Assembly: GCA_947044405.1 (NCBI GenBank)
Contig: CAMRHE010000649.1
Location: 653,386 to 717,385 of the forward strand
Reading direction: 5' to 3'
From: Leptodactylus fallax
Lineage: Eukaryota > Chordata > Amphibia > Anura > Leptodactylidae
DNA: 64,000 nucleotides
In this document: positions 10,877 through 22,478 of the stretch, one piece after another
Layout: each line of letters opens with the position of its first letter
Numbering within the stretch: the stretch's first letter is position 1
Notes under the pieces: model-generated
Database searches by the model: none
What the model was told of the DNA's origin: nothing
Seen by the model: the letters and a program-made list of their open reading frames with translations, nothing else
Program-made: the position numbers and the translations under genes

Positions 10877-11235
10877 AGAGGGAAATGCTGTCAAATCTGC
10901 AGGAGGAGCTGAGCAGATTAATGTATAGATTTGTAGGAAATGATTCAGTATAACTTTTATCTATTGAAATTTGTTTTGAGAAGCCAGGGACTCGGGAGGC
11001 GTTCCTCTCAGTGACTGACAGCCTCTCCTCTATGACTGTACACACAGAGATAGCTGTCAGTCACTGATAGGACCGCCTCCTGGAGGTCTCAGCATAGAAA
11101 GAGCAGGGATTTCAATAGAGCATTGACAGGGTACACTGAATATTTTCCCACACATCAATCTGCTCCGCTCCTCCTGCTCTATAACACGCTGCTTGCAGAT
11201 TACACAACATTTTCCATGTGACAGGTTCCCTTTAA
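10877..11235. mobile_element. Fold-back element
   Basis: The inner arms CAGGAGGAGCTGAGCAGATT (10900-10919) and its near inverse AATCTGCTCCGCTCCTCCTG (11157-11176) are clear. The ends GGGAAATGCTGTCA and TGACAGGTTCCC also pair loosely. A second hairpin (ctgacagcctctcc / agctgtcagtcactg) lies inside. Non-coding. Confidence 0.55.
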
Positions 11236-12570
11236 ATACGTATATTGAACATTCCCTCACTCATTCTCTGCAGGAACAATAATAATCCTAGCCTACTCTC
11301 CATGCATTTTTTGCCAAGTTTGTCATGGATGATTTATTGTTGTCAGGAGATTTACCACTGGGGTGGAAATCACCTAAAAGAACATATTCCTAAATGTATG
11401 GTCCATTCACAGGGTTTACATTGTGGGTAAATAGCAGAGGCGCGCTGTCTGAATTACATGGTGATAAATGACATCACTCAGGACAGGAATGTAGGAATGA
11501 CTGGAATGTGAGAGGAATGAGGGAATAATTAGGACAGGGCGGAAAGGTGCAGAAACAAATAAACAAGTCCCTGTAGGCAGAGGTCAGGTGTGAAGGAATG
11601 AATGGAATCCATACACTCCAAGCGCTTCTGTATCACATATAGCACAGGAGAATATATATGTTGGGATAGAACTGCAAGAACACTGGAGAAGGATGGTTAC
11701 ATGAACTGACACCAATAATTACAGCAAGTCTCACGTAACTGCGGTTAATGGAGGGGGATTAGCCAAGACTTTTTATTAATGACCTATTCTTTAGCATTAA
11801 TATAACATCGGTGAGGACCTGACACTTGGCACCTGCTCTGATCAGCTGTTCTCTGAGTCGTGTATGAAGCCAGAAGCAGAAGACTGCATACATTGTACCA
11901 AGACCTGGCTTACAGTAGTGTAGCCTGGCCACTTCACAGTACATGGTGCCATTTGCTTCCAGCTCTGTACACTGTGTGAAATAGCATTTGCTACTATTCA
12001 CAGTTTCTAGCTTCCCTGGGTAGACTTGGAACCTATCCTTTGTGGATACCGAAGTCCTACTGTATTTACCCTGGTAATTTATATAGAAAGCTACAGTACT
12101 TGATCTTGATGTAATGCATATGGTGCCTGTGTGCTGAACCGTAAGGTCTCATGCACATGACCGAGGGTACAGGCCAAGTAAGTTCTGATTTTTTAATGGA
12201 AGACACTCGGATGACACTTAGATGACATTCTGCTCCATTAGCTTCAATGGAGTGTTCCTTACTAGTTTACAGAGCAGCATAGAACCTGCTCTATAATTGT
12301 CGGAAAAGAACGAACCCCCGTATTGAAATGCCTCAGACTGCACACGCAGTTGTATGCATGTGGCGTAACATGGAGGTATTCTACTTGGGAGAATACCTCA
12401 GTCTCAAATACTTTAAATAGAGCCATAGAGCACATTTGTGACCACAACTTCATTTAAATGGGGGACACAGGATCCCGTTCTCATGGTTGTTGTGGAGCCC
12501 CAACATTCATACATTTATCACCTATACTGTTTAAAGGTGATACAATTTGTTTGTGGCAAAACCTTTTAAA
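11236..12570. other. No recognisable gene
   Basis: Mixed sequence without motif-bearing ORFs. The 12140-12330 part ('catgcacatgaccg', 'ttccattgaag'-like text) looks like an old interspersed repeat. Confidence 0.4.
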
Positions 12571-12863
12571 GCCTAAGGCCCCACGTAGTGGCAGAAACGC
12601 CTTGTGGTTTTTCCCGCAGTGCTTTTCACAGAAAGTCCGCAGAGTTTTCCTCTGCAGACTTTCTGCTTCAATTATACCTATACGGAAACTGCCAGCTTTT
12701 CCGTAGGTATTATTGACATGCTGTGATTTCTAAAAATACAACAGTATAGAAAATTGCAGTGTGTCCATTGCCGCTATTTTTCTGCAATGTGTGGATGGGA
12801 TTCTAGCAAATCCACTTTGCAGGGACTTGCGCTACGTTTACGCTACAGAGGGCCCCAGCCTTA
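12571..12863. mobile_element. Fold-back MITE, GGCTAAGGCCCC family
   Basis: Starts GCCTAAGGCCCCACG and ends GGGCCCCAGCCTTA. The interior (CCGCAG...CTGCAGACTTTCTG, fold-back tracts) resembles 13684-14030. Non-coding. Confidence 0.6.
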
Positions 12864-13683
12864 CATGATATTGAGACAGACTGGCCATTTTTTATCTCGG
12901 AGGATTGGGCAGATTGAACTTGAACCTGTCTAATTCTTTATTTCCTTTTAGACAAGCATCACTGGAGGTGCCTAGCCACCATTTTTCTTTGCCACCCCTA
13001 TTAAATAACATGCATACTGAGCAGAACTAAATATGCATGGGTACTGAGAAGTTTATAGATGACAGTTCTAGTATTCTAGTATCACTTGCTGATGCAGTCA
13101 GTAGTTGGGGTACATCATCGCTGCAGAGATTCTGGCAATAAGGCAATGACATACCCAGCTACCATATATGACTGCTAAGGGATGAGGTCATTGATTGGTT
13201 ATAGCGGCCACATGGGGAGACTATTGATGACGTCGCCAGAGCTCCCAAACAAGAGAGACTAGGGGACTAGGGCCCCACCAGTGGGTTGGTAGAACAGTCA
13301 ACAGGTGAGTAAATTCACACCTTCACACACGGATGAGTGAGGTCTGTGCTTTTTCATGGACAGCAACACACCCTGCTCACTTGTGGATAGTGTGCTGTCC
13401 TTTTTGATCCGCTTTTCAGATCAATTTTTTTTAAGGTTTAATTTTTTTATATTTTGTATGTCTCATGAAAAAAACAAACCAGTTGATCCGTGTGTCATGT
13501 TTTTCACGGACCCATAGACTTTCATTGATTTGATGCCCCCGTGAAAAAAAAAGGACACCAAAAAACACTGACGTCTGAATAAACACATTGAAATGAATGG
13601 GCACGTGAATAAGGCCTTACACTTGTTTTTTCATTTTACATTCTTCTCTGCCCTCAGCTATTTTTTCGCCTTAAAAACACCTT
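12864..13683. other. No gene; old repeat at 13300-13620
   Basis: 13300-13620 begins 'attcacaccttcacacacgg' and ends 'cacgtgaataaggcc', with CACGGAC/GTCCGTG-like blocks, suggesting another old fold-back repeat. The rest is unrecognised. Confidence 0.4.
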
Positions 13684-14030
13684 TAGGCTAAGGCCCCATG
13701 TAGTTAGCCGCAGCAAAAACAAAACAAAAAAAAAATGGTGCAGAGCACTGAAAAGACTGCGGCGGAAACACATCAAGTTTTTTTTTTTTTGCAGCGTTTT
13801 TTCACAGAAAGTCTGCAGAGTTTTCCTCTGTGGACTTTCTGCCCTTATTATACCAATATGGAAAACACCAGCGTTTCCGCAGGTATAATTAACATGTTGC
13901 GATTTTCAAAATGTGGGCGTTTTTCAAAACTCAACTTCTCCGCTGCAGATTTTTTTCTGCAGTGTGTGGATGGGATTAGCCAAAATCCGATCCACTTTGC
14001 AGGTAATGTAAAATGCAGCGTTTTTTGACC
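13684..14030. mobile_element. Fold-back MITE, GGCTAAGGCCCC family
   Basis: Starts TAGGCTAAGGCCCCATGTAG. The inner section 'ttcacagaaagtctgcagag' closely matches 12628-12648. The right terminus is not clean and runs into the next element at 14033. Confidence 0.55.
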
Positions 14031-14032
14031 TT

Positions 14033-14244
14033 TAGGCTAAGGCCCCACGTTGTGGAAATGCAGCTTTTCTTGTTGCTGATTTTGTTGCAGTTTTTTGAGC
14101 CAAAGCCAGGAATGGATTGAGCAAAAGGTAGAAGTATAAGTACTTTTTATATATTTCCCATTCCTTTTGTAGCCATTCTTGGCTTTGGCTCAAAAAAACG
14201 CAACAAAAAAAAGCTGCGTTTCCACAACGTGGTGCCTTAGCCTA
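14033..14244. mobile_element. Nearly perfect fold-back MITE, GGCTAAGGCCCC family
   Basis: The whole element is one palindrome. The left GGCTAAGGCCCCACGTTGTG pairs with CACAACGTGGTGCCTTAGCC on the right. GAGCCAAAGCCAGGAATGG pairs with CCATTCTTGGCTTTGGCTC. The centre is near 14140. No coding capacity. Confidence 0.8.
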
Positions 14245-14737
14245 AAGGGGTATTCCCATGATTATATCCATATTTGTAGATAGTTAAAAGTTAAACATTT
14301 TTGAAAATATAAGTAGTTAAAAATTCTGCAGAGTTTTACAGATTTCCTCTATCTTAGTAGTGACAGTCTGTTGTCTTGATTGGTTGCCAATGGATACGAC
14401 CACAAATGTAGAAACTTTCTATGGTCTGGGACTTGTCAAAAACCCAGCCATGATTTTCTTATTGTAGCTGGGTTATCAGGCAGGGACACTACATGTATGA
14501 GAAGATATCCCAGCCACGATAAGGAAACCATGGCTGATTTTCTGACCTTGGAAAGATCCTGCATTCATGGTCGTATTCCGTGGGAACCGATCAAGACAAA
14601 AAGACTGTGACCACAAGATATTTCGAGAAAATATTTAAAACTCTGCAAAATGTTTAATTACTTATACTTGCAAAATGTTTAACTTTTAATTATCTACAAA
14701 TTTAAAAATGGCTATGTTCGTAGGAATACCCCTTTAA
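14244..14737. mobile_element. Fold-back element, AAAGGGGTATTCC family
   Basis: The left arm starts AAAGGGGTATTCC, with TTTGTAGATAGTTAAAAGTT 25 bp on. The right arm mirrors it as AACTTTTAATTATCTACAAA and ends GGAATACCCCTTTAA. It sits precisely between two GGCTAAGGCCCC elements. Confidence 0.7.
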
Positions 14738-14942
14738 GGCTAAAAATGCACAATGCAGAAACACAGCTTTTTTTGTTGCAGATTTTGTTACAGTTTTTTG
14801 AGGCAAAGTCAGGAGTACATTGAGCAGAAGGGAGAAGTATAAGAGCTTCCTATATATTTCCCATTCCTTCTGTAGCCATTCTTGGCGTTGGCTCAAAAAA
14901 AAACAAACCGCTGTGTTTCCACAACGTGAGCACTTTTCCTAA
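14738..14942. mobile_element. Fold-back MITE, GGCTAAGGCCCC family, degraded
   Basis: Same interior as 14033-14244 (GCAGATTTTGTTACAGTTTT, CCATTCTTGGCGTTGGCTC) with weathered ends. Confidence 0.65.
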
Positions 14943-15703
14943 TAGAGTGAAACTCTCATTGCTGACCCTTTATCAGCCAGGGCAATGAGCGTCATGCTAG
15001 TCCATTACATGAGTAGTCCACTGCTTTCAATGGAAACCATGTAATGCTTTAATTCTCCTGTGGAGGCACTGCAGGGAAACTGAACATAAAAACTATCCTA
15101 GATGATGGAATGGTATATTTACCTTGTTATATACACATATGGTTTTTCTGTATTGGAAGGCAAATATACCATGTTGCAATAAACAACGCAAAAAAATAAA
15201 AAATAAAAAATAGGGGATTAATGCAATACAAATTGAGCTTATCTTGACAGGTGAGATTCACTGTGCAATAGACCTGGGATATGTGTAGATTTCTGATGTA
15301 ATGTGAAGAAGAGTTCACATCTTATCAATTCTGACAATGTATACAGGGCAGTTATCTAGTGGTGAAGTTATAGACATAAACACTGATAGCAATGAAGCCT
15401 TGTGACCTTTTGCCTCACCACATAGATAAGTCTATAAAACCCTGGCTTTGTGTGCACTAGGTCATAAATAATACCAGAGAGATGTCCTCATATGCCCTGT
15501 GCCAGTAAGAATTAAATACAATCCCCTCATGAGCAAAGGTGGGATAATTACTCGTTTGCTCTCTCAGACTAATTAGTCTGTGCTGAAGAATGGATAGCTT
15601 TACAAATGATCCCGGCAAGGTCATTTCAGGCAAATTGGGAATCCTTGCTTTAAGCCTGACTCTTGGGCTGTAAATGCAAACACAAAGTTTGGCCAGTCTT
15701 GCA
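14943..15703. other. No recognisable feature
   Basis: AT-rich, no motif-bearing ORF, no clear repeat boundaries. Confidence 0.4.
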
Positions 15704-15885
15704 GAGTTCACATCTGTGTCGGAGTCTCACACACAACTTTTTAAAAACAACAAACACCTGATGGACCCCATTATAGACTATGGAGTTCATTGTGCTCCGT
15801 ATGTATCCGCTATTTATGTATCCGTATGTGTCCTCTGACAGACCAGAACAATGGACATCCCAGTGCAGATCTGAACTTAGCCTTA
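15704..15885. mobile_element. MITE, TTCACA family, short degraded copy
   Basis: Ends AGTTCACATCTGTG and CAGATCTGAACTTAGCCTTA are weakly inverted. The internal 'ccccattatagactatgg' block also occurs at 389-410 and 41310-41330. Confidence 0.55.
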
Positions 15886-16819
15886 GTTGCCTTATCTTTT
15901 TCCTGGGTATTGTTTCCTAGCGTGTCTGGGTGACCACTGGGTATATTCAACTTTATATGCTACAGTGGTCACAGGAATGCAAGGTAGGGTGGAAATGGCG
16001 CAGTTAGGAATAAGCCCAAGATGACAGCTTCATTGGTCACAGTGACTTTTGGTGCCAAGTGATGAGGGGGGTTGCAATGAAGTAATGGTGAAGGGTCCCC
16101 CGGAGCACTCCCTGCTACTTGTCTCTTGTGTCGTGGTTTTTCTGTGTGTCCTTGGTGTTAGGTGCAAATGAAGGCACAGGCAGGGGCTTAGCTATAGGGG
16201 GTGCAGCAGTAGCAGGTGCTACCGGGCCCTGAACCCTGAGGGGGCCCCAAAGGTCCCTCTGACACCTAAAATATACCACTATTTTAAATGCTACCAGGTA
16301 AACAGGGCCCCATTACAGATTTTGCATTGGGGCCCAGGGGCTTCCAGTTATGCCTCAGGGCACAGGATACAGGATGGCCAGTCAAACAGGTGTGGCTTGT
16401 GGCTCAGTTTACTTAAAGGGGTTGTCCTGTTATTATTTCCTAGCCACAGGACCGCAATGAAGCACCAGTACTCTTGTGTGACCGGTGCTCCATTCACTTC
16501 TGCGTGGCTGTCAGGACTGTAATGCGCCCACAGTCCCATAGTAGTGAATAGAAAGAAATCATTCACAAGGTGGCCTTAGGAGGACTTTTGGTCCCACGTC
16601 CTCTGGATCACTGGAGTACTTGGCAATCAGGCCCCCAGCAATTGGACACTTATCCCCTGTCCTGTCGATAGGAGATAAGTGTCCATAACAAGCCCTTTAA
16701 AAGCAAAACTATCTTAGTTGCCCATAGCAACCAATAACAGCACAGCTTTATTTTGCATTATGCATTGAAAACTGCACTGTAATTGGTTGCCACACAATGC
16801 CCGCACAGCAACACAGAAA
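15886..16819. other. No gene; old repeats
   Basis: 16180-16350 ('ggggcttagctataggggg' to 'ccagttatgcctc') and 16430-16690 look like old interspersed repeats. The second resembles 750-850. Confidence 0.4.
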
Positions 16820-17708
16820 TGTCTACTCAAACCCACCCTCCCCCCCTCACACACACATTTAACCCCATTTTTAAAATTGCACCCCTCAAACAATTCAAAA
16901 CATTTTGGAACTTTGTTGATCCTTTCCCATTTCGCGGGAAATAAAACAAAATGGATGTGAAATTTAGACATTTCATTTTTTCAATAATATTTTCATTTAC
17001 CCCTAAAATGTACATTTTCACTAGGGATTTAAGAAGAAAATGCATCCCACAATTTGTAATTTCTCCCAAGCAGTACCTGAGACATACCCCACATGTAGAT
17101 GTAAACTGCTATTTTTGGACTCACAGTAGGGTGCCGAAGAGCAGGAGCGCCACTGGGTTTTTGAGGGGCAGATTTTGCTGGAATAGTTTTCAAGCAACAT
17201 AATGCGAGAGCCCCTGAGGTACTAGAAAAGTGTAAACCCCCAACAAATGACCCCATTGTGGACACTACACCTTCAAGGAATTCAAGAGGTATAGTGAGAA
17301 TTTTGAGCCCACAGCTGTATCAAATAATTTTTTAACATTGGGATGTAAGGATGAAAAATTCCTTTTTTCAAATAAAGTGTCCAAAAGGTGCAGTGGAGAG
17401 TACCTAGCAGTGACCTCATTTTGGATACTGCATCCCCAAAAAGTTTATCAAGGGGTATAGTGATCATGTTGACTCTACAAGTTGTTCTCCAAAAAGAAAT
17501 GCACAGAAGATGACGCAAAATGGAAATTGTGATAAGCCAGCTCCCCAGTAATTTATCCTCTGCGTACTGAGTTTGGAAATACCCTACATGCGACCCTAAT
17601 CTTTTTGGCTGGAAATACCACAGGATTTAGTGAAAGAGCACCATGCATATTTGAAGCCTAATTTGTTTTTTTTACACTGCATTGGCGGGCATTTGCAAAG
17701 GCTCTGAG

Positions 17709-17712
<4 letters not shown>

Positions 17713-17755
<43 letters not shown>
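17713..17755. repeat. (TA)n microsatellite
   Basis: About 21 TA units, followed by an A-run and a C-run. Confidence 0.95.
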
Positions 17756-17761
<6 letters not shown>

Positions 17762-18426
17762 AATAATTGAACCTCCCCCCCCCCCAAAGTATGACTCCAT
17801 TTTAGAAACTACTCCTTCAAGGAATTTATCAAGTGGTATATTGAACATTTTTAGCCAAAGATTGTGTCCCAAAAATTAATAAGAAATGTGAAAATGTAAA
17901 TTTTTTAAGAAATATTCCATTTCAGTGCCCAACATGTTGTACCCACTTTGTGCCAAAAGCGACATTCACTTGGGTGGTTGCAAAAAAGAGCCACCCACTT
18001 AGATGAGTATAAGTTATATATGTGGGCGTAAACTGCTTTTGGAGTATAGATTTAGAGGGACTGGTTTGTAGACATCATGTCACTTTTGCAGATTTCCGAT
18101 GCTGCCAGTAATTTGGAATTCTTTAAGAAGTGACCCCATTTTGTAAACACCACTCAAGGAATTTATCAAGGAGCGTAGTGAACATTTTTATCCCTTGAAT
18201 ATTGCATTAATTTAGTTTCCAGACATGAATGTGCAGCTGATAAGTTAAAATTGCTATTTTTTCCTGAGATGTCACACAACATATTGCACACTAAAATGCA
18301 GTAGTTCTGGAAAAATTGCAACTTTCTGCAAACAGCAGTTTATACGAACATGGGTTATCCTAGGTACAGCTATGTCATATATGTGGCATAATCTGCTGTT
18401 TCAGTAGACAGCAGGGTGCAAAAGGT

Positions 18427-18634
18427 AAGGGTGGGTTCACACTTGCAGCAGAGTCCGTCCGTCCAACGCAAATCCGACTGAAAATCTCGGGAAACTGGAT
18501 AGGGACTGGATAGTGAAAGGTTAGCGACGCATTGCTTAAAAACCCATTCATTTGAATGGGTTTTTAAAGCAATTCGGGGGGGGGGGGGTGCTTACACCCT
18601 CTGCACCGCGAATCCAGTGTGAACCCCCCCCTTA
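18427..18634. mobile_element. MITE, TTCACA family
   Basis: Ends AAGGGTGGGTTCACACT and AGTGTGAACCCCCCCCTT are inverted. The central perfect palindrome AAAACCCATTCATTTGAATG plus GGTTTT is shared with 31065-31090. Confidence 0.7.
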
Positions 18635-19053
18635 GGAGCACTGTTTAGCTTTTAGAGCGAGTTTGGTTTTTGGATGCCATGTCAAGTTGCCCCTGATTTG
18701 CCAATAAAGTGGAATCCCCAGGAAGAGGCCCCATTTTAAAAGCTACACACAAAGAATTTATCAAGGAGTGCAATGAGCATTAGTTTTTTTTTTTAGATGT
18801 AAATGCATATTGGGTGGTGCAAGTGAATATGCAAGCTGTGCAGAGTACTTTGGGTACAGTAAATTCCCCACTTGCTCCTAGGATTCTGGGTTCATTCTGA
18901 GGAAGCACTTCTAGTGTCTTTTCGCTCATAATCTCTAAACCTGTGGTGTACCCTAATGTACGCTTTCACAGTTTATACATTCCCTTCCTGCCACAGCCAG
19001 TTTTACCCTAAAGATGTGATGAATTATTTTGTTTTGTTGTCTCATTGTACAAG

Positions 19054-19054
<1 letters not shown>

Positions 19055-19087
<33 letters not shown>

Positions 19088-19100
19088 ATATATATATATA
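19055..19100. repeat. (CA)n(TA)n compound microsatellite
   Basis: About 15 CA units followed by about 6 TA units. Confidence 0.95.
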
Positions 19101-19739
19101 TTTATTTCTGGAGGGATGATAAAATATCAATTCTGGTATTGTTTTTTCACATTTTTAATTTTTTACCGTTCACCATACAGCATAAGTAGCATGTTACCTT
19201 TATTCGATAGGTAGGTAGGATTACGGTGACACCTAATTTATATTATGATGTGTTTCTAATTTTTCAAAATAAAAGTCCATATGGGGAAAAAAAAAATCAT
19301 TTGTTCTTGCATTGCCATCTTCTGAGAGGCATAACATTTTTATTTTTCTGTTGATGGACCTGGTTCGGGGCTTACAGTCATATGAAAAAGTTTGGGCACC
19401 CCTATTAATCTTAATCATTTTTAGTTCTAAATATTTGGGTGTTTACAACAGCCATTTCAATTTGATATATCTAATAACTGATGGACACAGTAATATTTCA
19501 GGATTGAAATGTGGTTTATTGTACTAACAGAAAATGTGCAATATGCATTAAACCAAAATTTGACCGGTGCAAAAATTTGGGTACCCTTATTATCATTTTA
19601 TTGATTTGAATACTCCTAACTACTTTTTACTGACTTACTGAAGCACAAAATTGGTTTTGTAACCTCACTGAGCTTTGAACTTCATAGCCAGGTGTATCCA
19701 ATCATGAGAAAAGGTATTTAAGGTGGCCAATTGCAAGTT

Positions 19740-20819
19740 AATAATAATAATATAATAATAATAGTCCTTTAATAGTCCCACAATGGGGAAATTCAGTGTG
19801 TTACAGCAGCAAAGATAAGATAAGATAAGCAGATACAAATACAAATACAACATGTACAGGAATGTTCCAAGGTGAGAGGCATTACATTAATAGCAGACAG
19901 ACAGATAGGACGTAGCGGGGGGGGGGGGATTTAATAGGCAGAGAGATATTTCAGTTCTCTGTGTGTAATGATCTCCGCTTAGGTCGGTGTTGGTTGTACA
20001 GCCTAACCGCGGTGGGGAGGAAAGACTTCCGATAGCGCTCCTTCTCACACCTAGGGTGGAGCAGTCGGTCACTGACAGTACTGCTCAGCGCGATCACAGT
20101 CTCATGCATGGGATGGGACTTCTTCTGCATGGAGCTCACCACGGACAGTATCCTTCTGTCACCCACCACCTGCACTGGGTCCAGTGGGCTCCCCAGGACA
20201 GAGCTGGCCCTTCTAATCAGCTTGTCAAGTTTATTTCTGTCCCTGGTTGATATACTGCTCCCCCAGCAGGCCACTCCAAAGAAGATGGCTGATGCCACTA
20301 CCGAGTTGAAGAAAGTCCTAAGAAGTGCCCCCCAGATTCCAAAGGCTCTCAGCTTCCTAAGCAGGTAGAGCCTGCTGTGGCCCTTCCTGTACAGGGCCTC
20401 CATATGATCTGCCCAGTCCAGCTTATTATTAAGGAGCAAACCCAGGTACTTATAGGTGTTCACAATCTCGATGCCCGTCCCCAGGATGTCCACTGGTTTA
20501 GGAGGGCATCTGCCTTTGCGGAAGTCCACCACCATCTCCTTAGTCTTCCCCGTGTTAATCTTCAGGTGGTTCCGGTGGCACCAGTCCACAAAGTCCTGGT
20601 TCAGTTCTCTGTACTCCCTGTCATCATCATCTGTGATGAGACCCACTATTGCAGAGTCGTCAGAATACTTCTGTAGGTAGCAGCTGGATGAGTTGCACCT
20701 AAAATCTGCAGTGTACAGTGTGAAGAGGAAAGGGGCGAGAACCGTACCCTGAGGTGCCCCCCGTATTACAGATCACGGTACCTGACACACAGTCTTGGGC
20801 TCTCACGTATTGAGGTCGA
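19740..20819 (-). mobile_element. 5'-truncated LINE fragment (Rex1/CR1-like), nested in Tc1
   Basis: Defined by comparison with the uninterrupted Tc1 copy 2, where 'ttgcaagtt' continues directly into 'gttttccta'. The minus-strand 3' end is a tri-nucleotide tail (ATT)n at 19740-19765, preceded by 'tttccccattgtgggac', typical of Jockey-superfamily LINEs. The target duplication is at most a few bases. Confidence 0.8.
19951..20776 (-). pseudogene. LINE reverse transcriptase C-terminal part
   Basis: The frame continues upstream of the first Met at 20646 and includes GAPQGTVLAPFLFTLYT at about 20760-20710 and the catalytic-loop variant YSDD at 20656-20667. HLKINTGKTKEMVVDFRK, YKYLGLLLNNKLDW and the C-terminal RERYRKSFLPTAVRLYN-like segment follow. 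This is the back half of a Rex1/CR1-type RT. The front half, the endonuclease and ORF1 are missing, so it is a dead-on-arrival copy. The reading frame itself has no stop from about 20776 to 19951, consistent with a young insertion. Confidence 0.78.
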
Positions 20820-20857
20820 TTGTTCTCCTATTTGAATCTCCTCTGAAGAGTGGCATC

Positions 20858-21880
20858 ATGGGCTCCTCAAAACAACTCTCAAATGATCTGAAAACAAAGA
20901 TTGTTCAACATAGTTGTTCAGGGGAAGGATACAAAAAGTTGTCTCAGAGATTTAACCTGTCAGTTTCCACTGTGAGGAACATAGTAAGGAAATGGAAGAC
21001 CACAGGGACAGTTCTTGTTAAGCCCAGAAGTGGCAGGCCAAGAAAAATATCAGAAAGGCAGAGAAGAAGAATGGTGAGAACAGTCAAGGACAATCCACAG
21101 ACCACCTCCAAAGAGCTGCAGCATCATCTTGCTGCAGATGGTGTCACTGTGCATCGGTCAACAATACAGCACACTTTGCACAAGGAGAAGCTGTATGGGA
21201 GAGTGATGCGAAAGAAGCCGTTTCTGAAAGCACGCCACAAACAGAGTCGTCTGAGGTATGCAAAAGCACATTTGGACAAGCCAGCTTCATTTTGGAAGAA
21301 GGTCCTGTGGACTGATGAAACAAAGATTGAGTTGTTTGGTCATACAAAAAGGCGTTATGCATGGCGTCCAAAAAACACAGCATTCCAAGAAAAACACTTG
21401 CTACCCACTGTAAAATTTGGTGGAGGTTCCATCATGCTTTGGGGCTGTGTGGCCAATGCCGGCACCGGGAATCTTGTTAAAGTTGAGGGTCGCATGGATT
21501 CAACTCAGTATCAGCAGATTCTTGAGAATAATGTACAAGAATCAGTGACGAATTTGAAGTTACGCCGGGGATGGATATTTCAGCAAGACAATGATCCAAA
21601 ACACAGCTCCAAATCTACTCAGGCATTCATGCAGAGGAACAATTACAATGTTCTGGAATGGCCATCCCAGTCCCCAGACCTGAATATCATTGAACATCTG
21701 TGGGATAATTTGAAGCGGGCTGTCCATGCACGGCGACCATCAAACTTAACTGAACTGGAATTGTTTTGTAAAGAGGAATGGTCAAAAATACCTTCATCCA
21801 GGATCCAGGAACTGATTAAAAGCTACAGGAAGCGACTAGAGGCTGTTATTTTTGCAAAAGGAGGATCTACTAAATATTAA
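20858..21880 (+). CDS. Tc1 transposase, open copy
   Basis: 340 codons starting at the Met of MGSSKQLSNDL, a typical Tc1 length. The ORF could be extended 21 codons upstream, but copy 2 supports this start. The N-terminal paired-type DNA-binding region has two helix-turn-helix parts (about residues 1-110) with the GRPR-type hook (SGRPRKIS). The DDE catalytic core has LWTDETKIELFG (first Asp, about residue 150), QQDNDPKH (second Asp, about 240) and PDLNIIEHLW (Glu) with 34 residues between the last two, so DD34E. No stop or frameshift. The enzyme cuts the element out and inserts it at TA. The promoter context is disrupted by the LINE just upstream, so expression from this copy is doubtful. It differs from the copy at 49066 at only a few residues. 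Confidence 0.92.
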   Translation: MGSSKQLSNDLKTKIVQHSCSGEGYKKLSQRFNLSVSTVRNIVRKWKTTGTVLVKPRSGRPRKISERQRRRMVRTVKDNPQTTSKELQHHLAADGVTVHRSTIQHTLHKEKLYGRVMRKKPFLKARHKQSRLRYAKAHLDKPASFWKKVLWTDETKIELFGHTKRRYAWRPKNTAFQEKHLLPTVKFGGGSIMLWGCVANAGTGNLVKVEGRMDSTQYQQILENNVQESVTNLKLRRGWIFQQDNDPKHSSKSTQAFMQRNNYNVLEWPSQSPDLNIIEHLWDNLKRAVHARRPSNLTELELFCKEEWSKIPSSRIQELIKSYRKRLEAVIFAKGGSTKY

Positions 21881-22109
21881 TGTCACTTTTCTGTTGAGGT
21901 GCCCATACTTTTGCACTGGTCAAATTTTGGTTTAATGCATATTGCACATTTTCTGTTAGTACAATAAACCTCATTTCAATCCTGAGATATTACTGTGTCC
22001 ATCAGTTATTAGATATATCAAATTGAAATGGCTGTTGCAAACACCCAAATATTTAGAACTAAAAATGATTAAGATTAATAGGGGTGCCCAAACTTTTTCA
22101 TATGACTGT

Positions 22110-22470
22110 ATTTTTTTGTGATGAACTGTGCTTTTTATTGGTAACCATTTTGGGGCACATATGACTCTGTTAAGATGGTGAAAAATCATTACTTCCGGCC
22201 TTTTTTCCTTCTGGCAGGTTAAATAATGTTTTAGTTTTATTATATGGGTTATAACCAACATGGCAATATGTATTTTTATTAGTTAGATGATAAATAATTT
22301 TATATGGGGGAAAATGGAATTTGGGGATTATTTATTCATTTATTCTTATTTTATATTTTTTTTTGTCTCACTAGGGAACTTGAAAAATATAATTTGATTC
22401 CTGGTTCAATGTAATATGCTGCAATGCTCACGTAATGGGGCTGTCAGCCTTTTTAGACACATAGGCCTAT
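22110..22470. repeat. R1-type repeat, continuation after Tc1
   Basis: Resumes with 'gtgatgaactgtgc' and 'accattttggggcacatatg', the counterpart of 4035-4080. Non-coding. Confidence 0.5.
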
Positions 22471-22478
22471 GTAATAAA

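Larger units (their letters stand above)
16820..19374. repeat. Long decayed repeat with recurring sentence-like block
   Basis: A block of the form 'CCCCATTTT..ACTAC....CAAGGAATTTATCAAG..TATAGTGAACATTTT' recurs near 17245, 17412, 17789, 18132 and 18726, all in the same orientation with unequal spacing. It contains a (TA)n tract, a TTCACA MITE and a (CA)n(TA)n tract. The right end is R1-like (19320-19370) and continues after the Tc1 insertion at 22110. Non-coding. Confidence 0.55.
19375..22108 (+). mobile_element. Tc1 (DD34E) transposon, copy 1, with nested LINE
   Basis: Terminal inverted repeats of roughly 210 bp begin CAGTCATATGAAAAAGTTTG and end with the inverse. They are flanked by TA on both sides (19373-19374, 22109-22110), as expected for Tc1/mariner. 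It is inserted in an R1-type repeat. Between the left repeat and the transposase a 1.08-kb LINE fragment (19740-20819) is present; it is absent from copy 2 at 48672-50316. Without it the element would be about 1.65 kb. Confidence 0.93.

Noticed and set aside
14033..14244. Possible microRNA precursor from the nearly perfect palindrome
   Set aside because: It is a member of a dispersed fold-back family; nothing in the sequence alone supports processing.
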